Position numbers and translations under genes: made by a program. Under the pieces are notes generated by a model. The model made no database searches and had not been told where the DNA came from. It was given only the letters and a program-made list of their open reading frames with translations. A stretch of DNA of 28,897 nt from CAZVUW01 sp964629825 (GTDB lineage: Bacteria > Actinomycetota > Nitriliruptoria > Euzebyales > Egibacteraceae), in NCBI GenBank assembly GCA_964629825.1, contig CAZVUW010000032.1:1-28897 (forward strand), written 5' to 3'. Of the stretch, positions 1-7,235 are shown one piece after another (positions within the stretch are counted from its first letter, which is position 1; every line of letters starts with the position of its first letter).

Positions 1-402
1 GCCGGCGTGATAGAAGAAGTGCGCCGAGGCGATCGGCACGTCGACGTCACGCGACTCGCGGATCGGCTTGCCGTTGTCGAGGGTCTCGAGGACGGCCAGC
101 TCGCGGGAGCGCTCGGCGATCATGCGGGCGATCCGGAACAGGTACTTGGCCCGCTCGCGCCCGGGCATCGGACCCCAGACCTTCTCGTAGGCCCTGCGCG
201 CTGCGGCGACCGCGGCGTCGACGTCCTCGGGGCCGGCCTGTGCGACCTCGGCGAGGACCTCCTCGGTGGCCGGGTTGACGGTCTTGCGCGAGCCGCCCTG
301 CGCGGGGTCGCGGAACTCGCCGTCGATGAACAGCCCGTAGGAGGAGCGCAGGTCGACGATGTCGCGCGACTCCGGTGCCGGGGAGTAGGAGAAGGTGGCC
401 AC
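1..402 (-). CDS. Aldehyde dehydrogenase family protein (N-terminal part, cut by window edge)
   Basis: The minus strand encodes the first 134 residues of an NAD(P)-dependent aldehyde dehydrogenase; the catalytic part lies beyond position 1. Seen: a GLFIDGEF-like opening, a TVNPATEEVLAEVAQA stretch, an ERAKYLFRIARMIAERS helix, LETLDNGKPIRESRDVD, and an end at HFFYHAG, all typical of the N-terminal cofactor-binding domain of this superfamily. Two GTG starts are possible. GTG at 411 overlaps the deoC stop by 4 bases, while GTG at 402 has AAGGAG eight bases upstream and is preferred. It directly follows deoC, so it is probably translationally coupled. Inference: it may oxidise the acetaldehyde released by DeoC, or another deoxyribose-pathway aldehyde. 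The exact substrate cannot be read from this part, since the catalytic Cys and Glu are outside the window. Confidence 0.9.
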   Translation of the reverse strand, partial: MATFSYSPAPESRDIVDLRSSYGLFIDGEFRDPAQGGSRKTVNPATEEVLAEVAQAGPEDVDAAVAAARRAYEKVWGPMPGRERAKYLFRIARMIAERSRELAVLETLDNGKPIRESRDVDVPIASAHFFYHAG

Positions 403-407
403 GGCGC

Positions 408-1370
408 TCACTCCTTCGAGAAGTAGTCGGCGCCCGCGTAGGAGCCGGTGCGCAGCTTCTCCCGCTGCATGAGGAGGTCGTTCAGCAGGCTCGAGGCGCC
501 GAAGCGGAAGAGGTCGGGCGTCAGCCAGTCCTCGCCGGCCACCTCGTTGACGGCGACGAGGTAGCGGATGGCCTCCTTGCTGGAGCGGATGCCGCCTGCC
601 GCCTTGACGCCGACGGTCCTGCCGGTCGCGTCACGGAAGTCGCGGACGGCCTCGAGCATCACGACGACCACCGGCAGCTGGGCGGCCGGGCTGACCTTGC
701 CGGTGGAGGTCTTGATGAAGTCCGCCCCGGCGCCCATCGACAGCCACGACGCCCGGCGCACGTTGTCGAGGGTCGCCAGCTCGCCGGTCTCGAGGATCAC
801 CTTCAGGTGCGCCGGCCCGCACGCCTCCTTGACGGCGCGGATCTCCTCGGCCACGGCGCCGTAGTGGCCGCACAGGAATGCGCCCCGGTCGATGACCATG
901 TCGATCTCGTCGGCGCCGGCCGCGACGGCGGCGCGCACGTCGGCGAGCTTGATGTCCAGCGGCGCGCGTCCGGACGGGAACGCGGTGGCCACCGACGCGA
1001 CCTTGACCCGGCGGCCCTCACCGCCCAGCGCGTCCGCCGCGACGCCGACGAGGTCCGGGTAGACGCACACGGCAGCCACCGGCGGGACCTCGGGATCGCG
1101 CGGGTCGGGCCGCAGGGCCTTGGCGCAGAGGCTGCGGACCTTGCCGGGGGTGTCCGCGCCCTCGAGCGTGGTGAGGTCGGTCATCGAGATCGCGAGATCG
1201 ATCGCGAAGCCCTTCGACTCCCGCTTGATCGAGCGCGTCGACAGCATCGCCGCCCGCGCCTGCGCCCCGACCTCGTCGACGCCGGGCAGGCCGTGCAGGA
1301 AGCGGCGCAGCGCCTGGTCCGACGACCACGCGTCGGGGAGATCCGACAGGGCGGGATGAAGCGCTGTCAC
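408..1370 (-). CDS. deoC: Deoxyribose-phosphate aldolase, eukaryote-like long form
   Basis: This class I aldolase splits 2-deoxyribose-5-phosphate into glyceraldehyde-3-phosphate and acetaldehyde in deoxynucleoside catabolism. From GTG at 1370 the protein has about 320 residues, close to human DERA and longer than the roughly 250-residue E. coli type. Visible motifs are ASVATAFPSG, DEIDMVID (catalytic Asp about 157), the Schiff-base lysine in KTSTGK (about 220) and the second lysine in GVKAAGGIRS (about 256). The start was chosen because GAGG lies eight bases before it. The frame stays open to an ATG at 1451, which would overlap DUF2332, and a GTG at 1379 is also possible. The downstream aldehyde dehydrogenase starts at or just past the stop, so the two form an operon. 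The identification is secure; only the start is uncertain. Confidence 0.93.
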   Translation of the reverse strand: MTALHPALSDLPDAWSSDQALRRFLHGLPGVDEVGAQARAAMLSTRSIKRESKGFAIDLAISMTDLTTLEGADTPGKVRSLCAKALRPDPRDPEVPPVAAVCVYPDLVGVAADALGGEGRRVKVASVATAFPSGRAPLDIKLADVRAAVAAGADEIDMVIDRGAFLCGHYGAVAEEIRAVKEACGPAHLKVILETGELATLDNVRRASWLSMGAGADFIKTSTGKVSPAAQLPVVVVMLEAVRDFRDATGRTVGVKAAGGIRSSKEAIRYLVAVNEVAGEDWLTPDLFRFGASSLLNDLLMQREKLRTGSYAGADYFSKE

Positions 1371-1410
1371 GGTCGGCACCTCGCGCTCGGCTGGGCTCGA
1401 ACCATCCCCC

Positions 1411-2532
1411 TCAGCGTACGCCCTGGGCGGTCCACCTGACGGCGGTGCCATGGGCGCCGCAGGTGCCCAGGACGGCCTCCTCGCCGTCGGGCCACAGCGT
1501 CAGCGTCAGCGCGTGGCGTCGCACGTCGGTCTCCGGCTCGAGCCGCAGCCAGGCCAGCGGCGCCGCGGCGGTGGCCCGCCGGCCTGCGGCCGCGATGGCC
1601 TCCTCAAGGCTCGAGCGTGCCGCCTGCGGCAGGTACTCGGCCACGACCGAGTGGTACAGCACCGTGGCCACGCCGGGCCGCGGCTCGGCGAGCACCTTCG
1701 CGACCCAGGCCTCCAGCGGCGCCTCGTCGACCGGGGCGGGCAGCCGCTCCGCGATGGCGATCGCGCCGCGGAGCAGGGCGAGGCGGTGGGGTTGGTCGGC
1801 CCAGACCGAGGCGCTCAGCGCCAGCCTCCCCTCCTCGGTGAACGGGTCGACCGGGGAGCGGTCGCAGCCGCGGCGCTCGACCATCGTCACCTCGGCGTCG
1901 AGGTGCGGCGGCGGAGCGGTCCAATGGCCGCTCAGGTCGACGGGGCTGTCGAGCGGTCCCCAGGCCGCGCCCCCGCCGCCGTAGCGAAAGCGGTCCCAGC
2001 GCAGGTTGAGCCCGGCGCTCGCACCGCCTTCCAGGATCCTCAGCGGCAGCCCGGTCCGGGCGGCCACCGCGAGGAAGCCGCCGACCAGCGCGGCTGCGCG
2101 GCCGACCTCGTTGGTCTGGCACGGCAGCGCGACCAGCTCGGACAGCGACGGCCCCTGCTCCTCCACCAGCGCGCGCAGATCCTCCCACGCCGAGGGCCCC
2201 GGGCTGCCACCCGCGCTGGGGTAGTGGCGCGCCAGGGCCGGCGCCCGCCCGGTCAGCACCAGCCGGTGCACCGCCGCCAGAAAGCGCAGCGCCAGCGCGT
2301 CGCCCCGACCGGGGGCGAGGTGCGCCGAGAGGACCCGCCAGGTGGGCCCCCGGCGCTCCACGTCCTCGGCGGCCCGCTCCAGCAGGTGGGCGTACAGGGG
2401 CGAGCCCATCGCGGCGCAGGCCGCTGCCTGGGCGCGCAGCTGCCACGCCACCTGGGCGACGGGTCTGGCGGTCCCGGGCTCGGGGCCGATCACCGGGTCT
2501 GCTCCCCCGCTCGGCATACTGTCGTGCGTCAC
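1411..2532 (-). CDS. DUF2332 family protein
   Basis: This is a 373-residue protein of the actinobacterial DUF2332 family, whose function is not established. Diagnostic is the segment LEGGASAGLNLRWDRFRY (about residues 166-183), resembling the family's GASAGLNL motif, followed by a RRGCDRSPVDP segment and a VLYHSVVAEYLP segment. There is no signal peptide and no clear membrane helix, so it is likely cytosolic. The GTG start at 2532 is supported by GAGGGGG seven bases upstream. It is divergent from the membrane/spermidine-synthase-like gene with only 36 bases between the two starts, and deoC follows 40 bases after its stop. The glycine-rich motif is reminiscent of a SAM-binding loop, but that is speculation. 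Confidence 0.88.
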   Translation of the reverse strand: MTHDSMPSGGADPVIGPEPGTARPVAQVAWQLRAQAAACAAMGSPLYAHLLERAAEDVERRGPTWRVLSAHLAPGRGDALALRFLAAVHRLVLTGRAPALARHYPSAGGSPGPSAWEDLRALVEEQGPSLSELVALPCQTNEVGRAAALVGGFLAVAARTGLPLRILEGGASAGLNLRWDRFRYGGGGAAWGPLDSPVDLSGHWTAPPPHLDAEVTMVERRGCDRSPVDPFTEEGRLALSASVWADQPHRLALLRGAIAIAERLPAPVDEAPLEAWVAKVLAEPRPGVATVLYHSVVAEYLPQAARSSLEEAIAAAGRRATAAAPLAWLRLEPETDVRRHALTLTLWPDGEEAVLGTCGAHGTAVRWTAQGVR

Positions 2533-2568
2533 GCGACCGCCCCCTCTAAGACCGGTGCGATCCCGCTC

Positions 2569-4035
2569 ATGCCGCCAGTTCCTGCCGCCCTGCTCGTCTT
2601 CTACACCTCCGCCGCCGTGCTGGTCCTCGAGATCATGGCAGGACGGCTGCTCGCCCCGTACGTGGGCGTCACGCTTGAGACCTTCACCGGGATCATCGGC
2701 GTGGTGCTCGCGGGCATCGCTCTCGGCAGCTGGTACGGCGGCCGGGTCGCGGACCGGCGGAGCCCACGGCAGCTGCTCGGGCCCCTGACGGCGTTCGGCG
2801 GCGCGCTGTCGCTGCTGGCGCTGCCGCTCATCACGTTCTTCGGCGCGGCCTTCGCCGGCGGCGGGGTGATCGCGATCCTGGTGCTCAGCTTCGTGGGCTT
2901 CTTCGCGCCGGCCGCCGTGCTCAGCGCGGTCACGCCGACGGTCGTCAAGCTCCAGCTCGCGAGCCTCGAGGAGACCGGCTCCGTGGTCGGCCAGCTGTCC
3001 GCCGTGTCCACGGTGGGGGGGCTGTTCGGCACGTTCGTCACGGGCTTCGTCCTGGTGGCCGCGCTGCCGAGCCGGCCGATCATCATGATCCTCGGCGCCA
3101 GCCTGATCGCGATCGGGCTGGTCCTGTGGCGCGGCCTCCGCGACACCGACGCGGGCAGCCCGACCCAGGTCCTAACCCTCGGCTTGGTCGGCCTGCTGCT
3201 CACCGCCGTCGTCCCCAGCCCCTGCGACGTCGAGAGCGCCTACTACTGCGCGGCCGTGATCGAGGATGAGGCGCGCGCGTCCGGCCGGCTGCTGCGCCTG
3301 GACCGCCTGAGCCACTCGTACGTCGATCTGGCCGATCCCACACACCTGGAGTTCAGCTACACGCAGATGTTCGCGGACGTGCTCTCCACGGTGCAGCCAG
3401 GCGAGCCGCTCGACGCGCTGCACATCGGCGGGGGCGGCTTCACGATGCCGCGCTACATCGAGGCGACCAGGCCTGGCTCGACATCGCTGGTGCTGGAGCT
3501 GGACCCGACGCTGCTGGACATCGCCCGCGACGAGCTCGGGCTGGAGACCTCGCCCGAGCTGCAGGTGGAGCTGGGTGACGCCCGGCTGGCGCTGGATCGG
3601 CAGGAGGACGCCGCCTGGGACGTCGTGATCGGCGACGCCTTCGGCGGCCTGGCGGTGCCCTGGCATCTGACCACCCGCGAGGTCGTCGAGGCGGTCCAGC
3701 GCACCCTGCGGCCGGGCGGGGTCTACCTGCTGAACGTCATCGACTACCCCCCGCTGGCGTTCGCCCGGGCGGAGACGGCGACGCTCCGAGCCGTGTTCGA
3801 GCACGTTGCCGTGATCGCACGGCCGGAGCGCATCGCCGGCCGGGAGGGCGGGAACCTCGTCCTGGTGGCCTCCGACGGCCCGCTTGACGTCGAGGGCATC
3901 AGGGCCTCGATCACGGCCCGCGGCGGCGACCAGGCGGTCGCCACCGGGGCTGAGCTCGAAGCCTTCGTCGGAGATGCAGCGGTGCTGACCGACGACTTCG
4001 CGCCGGTCGACCAGCTGCTCACCCCGATCGGCTGA
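2569..4035 (+). CDS. Membrane-anchored spermidine-synthase-like protein
   Basis: This 488-residue fused protein has an N-terminal half (about 1-215) with six or more hydrophobic helices, opening with LVFYTSAAVLVLEIMAGRLLAP. Its C-terminal half (about 240-480) has the spermidine synthase/SAM-methyltransferase fold. Seen: the glycine loop HIGGGGF (about 285-291), an acidic LELDP strand end, VVIGDAFGG (about 353-361) and the late LRPGGVYLLNVID segment. Such fused MFS-like/spermidine-synthase proteins are common in Actinobacteria, and their substrate is mostly unknown; polyamine synthesis should not be assumed. ATG at 2569 begins a natural membrane-protein N-terminus, although no strong ribosome binding site precedes it. 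The frame is open far upstream, but there it is only antisense to DUF2332. It ends six bases from the stop of the convergent DJ-1/PfpI gene. Confidence 0.85.
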   Translation: MPPVPAALLVFYTSAAVLVLEIMAGRLLAPYVGVTLETFTGIIGVVLAGIALGSWYGGRVADRRSPRQLLGPLTAFGGALSLLALPLITFFGAAFAGGGVIAILVLSFVGFFAPAAVLSAVTPTVVKLQLASLEETGSVVGQLSAVSTVGGLFGTFVTGFVLVAALPSRPIIMILGASLIAIGLVLWRGLRDTDAGSPTQVLTLGLVGLLLTAVVPSPCDVESAYYCAAVIEDEARASGRLLRLDRLSHSYVDLADPTHLEFSYTQMFADVLSTVQPGEPLDALHIGGGGFTMPRYIEATRPGSTSLVLELDPTLLDIARDELGLETSPELQVELGDARLALDRQEDAAWDVVIGDAFGGLAVPWHLTTREVVEAVQRTLRPGGVYLLNVIDYPPLAFARAETATLRAVFEHVAVIARPERIAGREGGNLVLVASDGPLDVEGIRASITARGGDQAVATGAELEAFVGDAAVLTDDFAPVDQLLTPIG

Positions 4036-4041
4036 GGAAAC

Positions 4042-4624
4042 CTAGGCCGAGCGGCTCTGCTCGGCGTGCTCGCCCTCGGCGAACTCCTCGATCGCCTTGT
4101 CGATGAAGGCCTTCAGGTCGTCGGGCTTGCGGCTGGTGACCAGGCCGGCGTCGACCACGACCTCCTCGTCCACCCAGGTGGCGCCGGCGTTGCGCAGGTC
4201 CGTCTTCAGGCTCGGCCACGAGGTCAGCGTGCGGCCGCGCACGACGTCGGCCTCGATCAGCGTCCACGGCGCATGGCAGATCGCGGCGACCGGCTTGGAC
4301 GCCTCGAAGAAGCCGCGGACGAACCGCACGGCCTTCTCGTCGGTGCGCAACAGGTCGGGGTTGGCGACCCCGCCCGGCAGCACCAGGCCGTCGTAGTCGT
4401 CGGCGCTGGCCTCCTCGACGGTGCGGTCGACCGGGAACGTGTCGGCCTTGTCGAGGTGGTTGAAGGCCTGGATCTCACCGGACTTGGTCGACACCAGGTG
4501 GACCTCGGCGCCGGCGTCGCGGATGGCGNNNNNNNNNNTTCCAGGGCTCCGTCAGCTCGATCTGCTCGGTGCCCTCGGGGGCGACGAGGAACGCGATCTT
4601 GCGTCCGGTTAGGTCGTTGGGCAT
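4042..4624 (-). CDS. DJ-1/PfpI family protein (YhbO/YraA-like), interrupted by a 10-N gap
   Basis: This is a type 1 glutamine-amidotransferase-like protein of the PfpI/DJ-1 superfamily, whose members are described as proteases, chaperones or protein/nucleotide deglycases. Seen: the N-terminus MPNDLTGRKIAFLVAPEG, then IELTEPW just before the gap. After the gap come a DAGAEVHLVSTKSGEIQ-like strand, LPGGVANPD, and the nucleophile elbow AICHAPW with the candidate catalytic Cys. The two sides are in different frames with exactly 10 N. Since relatives have only a few residues between TEPW and AGAE, the gap is a placeholder and the gene is probably intact. ATG at 4624 is supported by AGGAGG eight bases upstream. 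It lies 77 bases downstream of uppS and has its own candidate promoter. Confidence 0.88.
4529..4538. other. 10-N assembly gap inside the DJ-1/PfpI gene
   Basis: Ten N interrupt the coding sequence and put the flanks out of frame. Restoring the frame needs a number of missing bases divisible by three, so 10 is a placeholder and not a measured size. Confidence 0.95.
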
Positions 4625-4667
4625 GGCTCTAGCCTCCTGTTGGCTGCTTGCGGGGGACCTGCCTGCG

Positions 4668-4695
4668 CAGATACCCGGGGCCGCCGCGGAGGCAA
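4668..4695 (-). promoter_or_regulatory. Candidate promoter for the DJ-1/PfpI gene
   Basis: On the minus strand TTGCCT (4695-4690) is separated by 16 bases from TATCTG (4673-4668), resembling -35/-10 elements. It lies in the 77-base interval between the uppS stop and the ATG at 4624, so it would give the gene independent expression. This rests on pattern only. Confidence 0.35.
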
Positions 4696-4701
4696 ACCGG
4701 T

Positions 4702-5427
4702 TCAGACGCGACCGAAGCGACGGGCGCGGCGCTGGAACTCGACCACGGCGGCGCGCAGGTGCGTGCGATCGAAGTCGGGCCAGAGGACGTCGGTGAAGAC
4801 CAGCTCGGCGTATGCGGACTGCCACAGCAGGAAGTTGCTGGTGCGCTGCTCCCCCGAGGTTCGGATCAGGAGGTCGACGTCCGGCGCCTCGGGCTCGTAC
4901 AGGCGCGCCTGGATGGATCTGGTGCTGATGCGCTCGGGGTTGAGGCGGCCCGCGGCGACGTCCGCGGCGATCGCGCGGGCGGCGTCGACGAGCTCGGCGC
5001 GCCCGCCGTAGTTGAACGCGATCTGCAGGGTCAGGCGGCGGTGGTGGGCGGTGCGGGCCTCGGTCTGCTCGATGAGGCGCACCAGGCTGCTGGGCACGGG
5101 CTTGCCCCGGCGCCCGATGAAGCGCACCCGCACCCGGCGCTCGTCGAGCTCGTCGGCGCGGCGGAGCAGGAGCTCGCGGTTGAAGTTCATCAGGAAGCGC
5201 ACCTCGCTGGGCGGCCGCTTCCAGTTCTCGGTCGAGAAGGCGTAGACGGTGAGGTAGGGCAGGCCCAGCTCCAAGGCGCCCTCGACGGTGTCGAACAGGG
5301 CCACCTCGCCGGCGGCGTGCCCGGCGTTGCGCGGCTCGCCGCGGCTCTTAGCCCAGCGGCCGTTGCCGTCCATGATGATCCCGACGTGGCGTGGCAGCCG
5401 GTTGGGATCGATCGTGTCGCCGGCCAT
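4702..5427 (-). CDS. uppS: Isoprenyl (undecaprenyl-type) diphosphate synthase, cis-prenyltransferase
   Basis: UppS condenses isopentenyl diphosphate units onto farnesyl diphosphate to make the lipid carrier for peptidoglycan and other wall polymers. The 241-residue protein has the cis-prenyltransferase signature. HVGIIMDGNGRWAKSRG carries the catalytic Asp (D20); later come YAFSTENWKRP, FNYGGRAE and LLIRTSGEQRTSNFLLWQ with the C-terminal YAELVF region. ATG at 5427 was chosen because it overlaps the recO stop by one base (TGATG), which indicates translational coupling, and because the protein then begins ten residues before the family core. The recO-uppS order is the usual actinobacterial arrangement. 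Product chain length cannot be read from the sequence. Confidence 0.95.
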   Translation of the reverse strand: MAGDTIDPNRLPRHVGIIMDGNGRWAKSRGEPRNAGHAAGEVALFDTVEGALELGLPYLTVYAFSTENWKRPPSEVRFLMNFNRELLLRRADELDERRVRVRFIGRRGKPVPSSLVRLIEQTEARTAHHRRLTLQIAFNYGGRAELVDAARAIAADVAAGRLNPERISTRSIQARLYEPEAPDVDLLIRTSGEQRTSNFLLWQSAYAELVFTDVLWPDFDRTHLRAAVVEFQRRARRFGRV

Positions 5428-6155
5428 CAGCGCGGCACCAGATCCCAGGCCTTCAGCGGGCGGCCCAGGTGGTAGGTGAGGTAGGAGTTGACCAGCGCGC
5501 CGACGGTGCGCCGGTCGCGATCCTCGGCCGAGGGGTCGTCGAGGTCGTCCCAGGCGGCGGCTGCCAGCCGGTGCAGCAGGGCCAGGGAGCCCGCCCGCAG
5601 CGGCGCCGCACCCGCCGGAGCGCAGGTGGCGCACAGGACCCCGCCGGCGGCGGCGCTGAAGACGCCGTGGCGTCCCGGCTCGCCGCAGCCGGTGCAGCCG
5701 TCGAGCTCGGGCGTGTAGCCGGCGGCGCCGGCCAGGCGCAGGAGGAACGCGTCGAGGACCAGCGACGGGCGTTGGGGTGAGGTGGACAGCGTGTGCAGCC
5801 CGTCCAGGAGCAGGAGCACCAGCGCCACGGCGCGCTCGTGCTCCTGGGCGACGCGGTCGATCGCCTCGACCATCGCCGAGCCGCAGGCAGACAGGGCGAA
5901 GTCCGCCCGGACGGCGTCGAAGGGGGCGATCAGGTCGGCGCTGGAGACGATGTCGAGGTTGCGCCCCTCGTACAGCTGCAGGTCCACGTGGCTGAACGGC
6001 TCCAGGCGCCCCCCGAAGCGCGAGCCGGGGCGGCGCACCCCCTTGGCGACCGCGCGCACCTTGCCGCGACCCGGGGTCAGCAGGTGGAGGATGCGATCGG
6101 TCTCGCCGAGCTTGTAGGTGCGCAGGACGATGCCCTGCTCGCGGTACAGCGCCAT
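5427..6155 (-). CDS. recO: DNA repair protein RecO
   Basis: RecO helps load RecA at single-strand gaps through the RecF pathway. The 242-residue protein starts with the OB-fold sequence GIVLRTYKLGETDRILHLLTPGRGKV, typical of RecO, and has a later zinc-finger-like set of cysteines (C154, C157, C175, C178). ATG at 6155 has no purine-rich ribosome binding site. Instead TAACCT ends six bases upstream, a spacing expected for a -10 box of a leaderless transcript. It lies 34 bases downstream of the S4-domain gene and is coupled to uppS. Confidence 0.94.
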   Translation of the reverse strand: MALYREQGIVLRTYKLGETDRILHLLTPGRGKVRAVAKGVRRPGSRFGGRLEPFSHVDLQLYEGRNLDIVSSADLIAPFDAVRADFALSACGSAMVEAIDRVAQEHERAVALVLLLLDGLHTLSTSPQRPSLVLDAFLLRLAGAAGYTPELDGCTGCGEPGRHGVFSAAAGGVLCATCAPAGAAPLRAGSLALLHRLAAAAWDDLDDPSAEDRDRRTVGALVNSYLTYHLGRPLKAWDLVPR

Positions 6156-6161
6156 GGAGGA

Positions 6162-6167
6162 AGGTTA
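6162..6167 (-). promoter_or_regulatory. Candidate -10 box of a leaderless recO transcript
   Basis: The minus strand reads TAACCT, then six bases, then the recO ATG. TANNNT at this distance places the transcription start on the start codon. No Shine-Dalgarno sequence competes with this reading. Confidence 0.4.
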
Positions 6168-6189
6168 GTCGGAGGGAGCGACCGAGCCG

Positions 6190-6561
6190 CTAACCCCGGT
6201 ACCGGCCGAGCAGTCGCTCGAGCTGGCGCCGATCGCGCTTGCTGGGTCGGCCCGCGCCGCGGATGGGCACCGGTGCGGTCCCCGTGACCTCGCGCGGCGG
6301 CGGTGGCGGGCTGTGGTCGACGATGCAATCGGCCGCCAGCGCCGCCCCTACCCGCGCGTCGATGACCTTCGCCACCTCCACGACCCGGTCGCGGTTGCCG
6401 GTCCTGGCGCGCACGGTGTCACCCACCCGGACCGGCGCCGATGGCTTGACGCGGGTGCCGTTGATCTTCACGTGCCCGCCGCGGCAGGCCTCGGTGGCCT
6501 GCGAGCGCGTCTTGTACAGGCGCACGGCCCACAGCCAGCGGTCGATCCGGGTCGACTCCAT
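6190..6561 (-). CDS. S4-domain RNA-binding protein (Hsp15/RqcP-like)
   Basis: A small basic protein of about 123 residues. The S4 RNA-binding fold occupies the N-terminal half: RIDRWLWAVRLYKTRSQAT, then GGHVKINGTRVKPSAPVRVGD. A proline-rich stretch and a very basic end (SKRDRRQLERLLGRYRG) follow. Hsp15 and RqcP relatives bind 50S subunits carrying stalled nascent chains; this role is inferred from family likeness only. ATG at 6561 gives the natural S4 start. An AGGAGG lies 15 bases upstream, rather far, and a GTG at 6597 would start earlier but place that AGGAGG inside the gene, so the start is uncertain. It sits between the LURP-one-like gene and recO. Confidence 0.87.
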   Translation of the reverse strand: MESTRIDRWLWAVRLYKTRSQATEACRGGHVKINGTRVKPSAPVRVGDTVRARTGNRDRVVEVAKVIDARVGAALAADCIVDHSPPPPPREVTGTAPVPIRGAGRPSKRDRRQLERLLGRYRG

Positions 6562-6606
6562 GTCGAAAGTGTTCCACCTCCTGCGCGGCGGCGGCACCGC
6601 GCGGCT

Positions 6607-7203
6607 TCAGCTCGAGTCCTTCTGCTTCTGGATGAGGTCGACGGTCAGGGCGCCGGCGAAGGCGAGGGCGCGCTGATCGGCCGAGGCCGCCGGAGAGAAG
6701 GTCACGGCGTAGCTGTCGGCGTCGGTGAAGGCCTCGGTGAACAGGCCACGCCACTGCTTGGTTACCTGCGCGACCTCGAGGCCGGAGGGGTCGACGACGG
6801 AGAAGTGGCGGCTGCGCCAGTCCTTGGCGCGGATCTCCCCCGCCGGCCCTCCGCTGCCGTCCGCCAGGACGTAGAGCGGCTTGCCCAGCTTGATCTTGCG
6901 GCTGATGGTGCCGAGCGTCCGTCCGGTCGGCTCCGTGAGCGTGACCTGCATCGTGAACCAGGGCTTCGACAAGCGCAGAACCGGCTGCCCCTGCGCGTCG
7001 GTGACGTCGAGGGTCACCGGCAGGGCGACGTCGAGGCTGGACACGACGCGGGCGAAGACTGTGAAGCCCGACTGCCCGACCTGCTCGACCGCCCCGACGG
7101 GCTGGCCGGCCTCATCGACCAGGGTGTACTGGTTGCGGAGCTCGAACACCTTGCGGCGCTGGTGGACGCCGATGCCCGCGCGCGCAGCGAAGAAGCTGAC
7201 CAT
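6607..7203 (-). CDS. LURP-one-related / scramblase-like protein
   Basis: This 198-residue protein resembles the LURP-one-related/phospholipid-scramblase-like (tubby-type beta-barrel) family. Seen: repeated short strand motifs such as YTLVDEAGQPVGAV, LDVTDAQGQPVLRLSKP, RTLGTISRKIKLGKPLYVL, HFSVVDPSGLEVAQV, and the late GLFTEAFTDADSYAV. The alternation of 'x-D-x-x-G-x-x-v' strands is the family hallmark. No signal peptide is evident. ATG at 7203 has GAGGAG close upstream. The P-type ATPase gene precedes it by only 32 bases, so the two are probably cotranscribed. A lipid- or membrane-binding role is inferred from the fold and is not shown here. Confidence 0.75.
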   Translation of the reverse strand: MVSFFAARAGIGVHQRRKVFELRNQYTLVDEAGQPVGAVEQVGQSGFTVFARVVSSLDVALPVTLDVTDAQGQPVLRLSKPWFTMQVTLTEPTGRTLGTISRKIKLGKPLYVLADGSGGPAGEIRAKDWRSRHFSVVDPSGLEVAQVTKQWRGLFTEAFTDADSYAVTFSPAASADQRALAFAGALTVDLIQKQKDSS

Positions 7204-7235
7204 CGGTCTCCTCGTGGTGTGGTCGACAGGGCCGT

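Noticed and set aside
1450..2568. Long plus-strand open frame upstream of the spermidine-synthase-like gene
   Set aside because: It is antisense to DUF2332, with Arg/Gly/Gln-rich composition typical of GC-rich shadow frames, and DUF2332 on the other strand is a clear family member.
4042..4624. Pseudogene call for the DJ-1/PfpI gene
   Set aside because: The frame change coincides exactly with a 10-N placeholder gap and both sides encode well-conserved family sequence.
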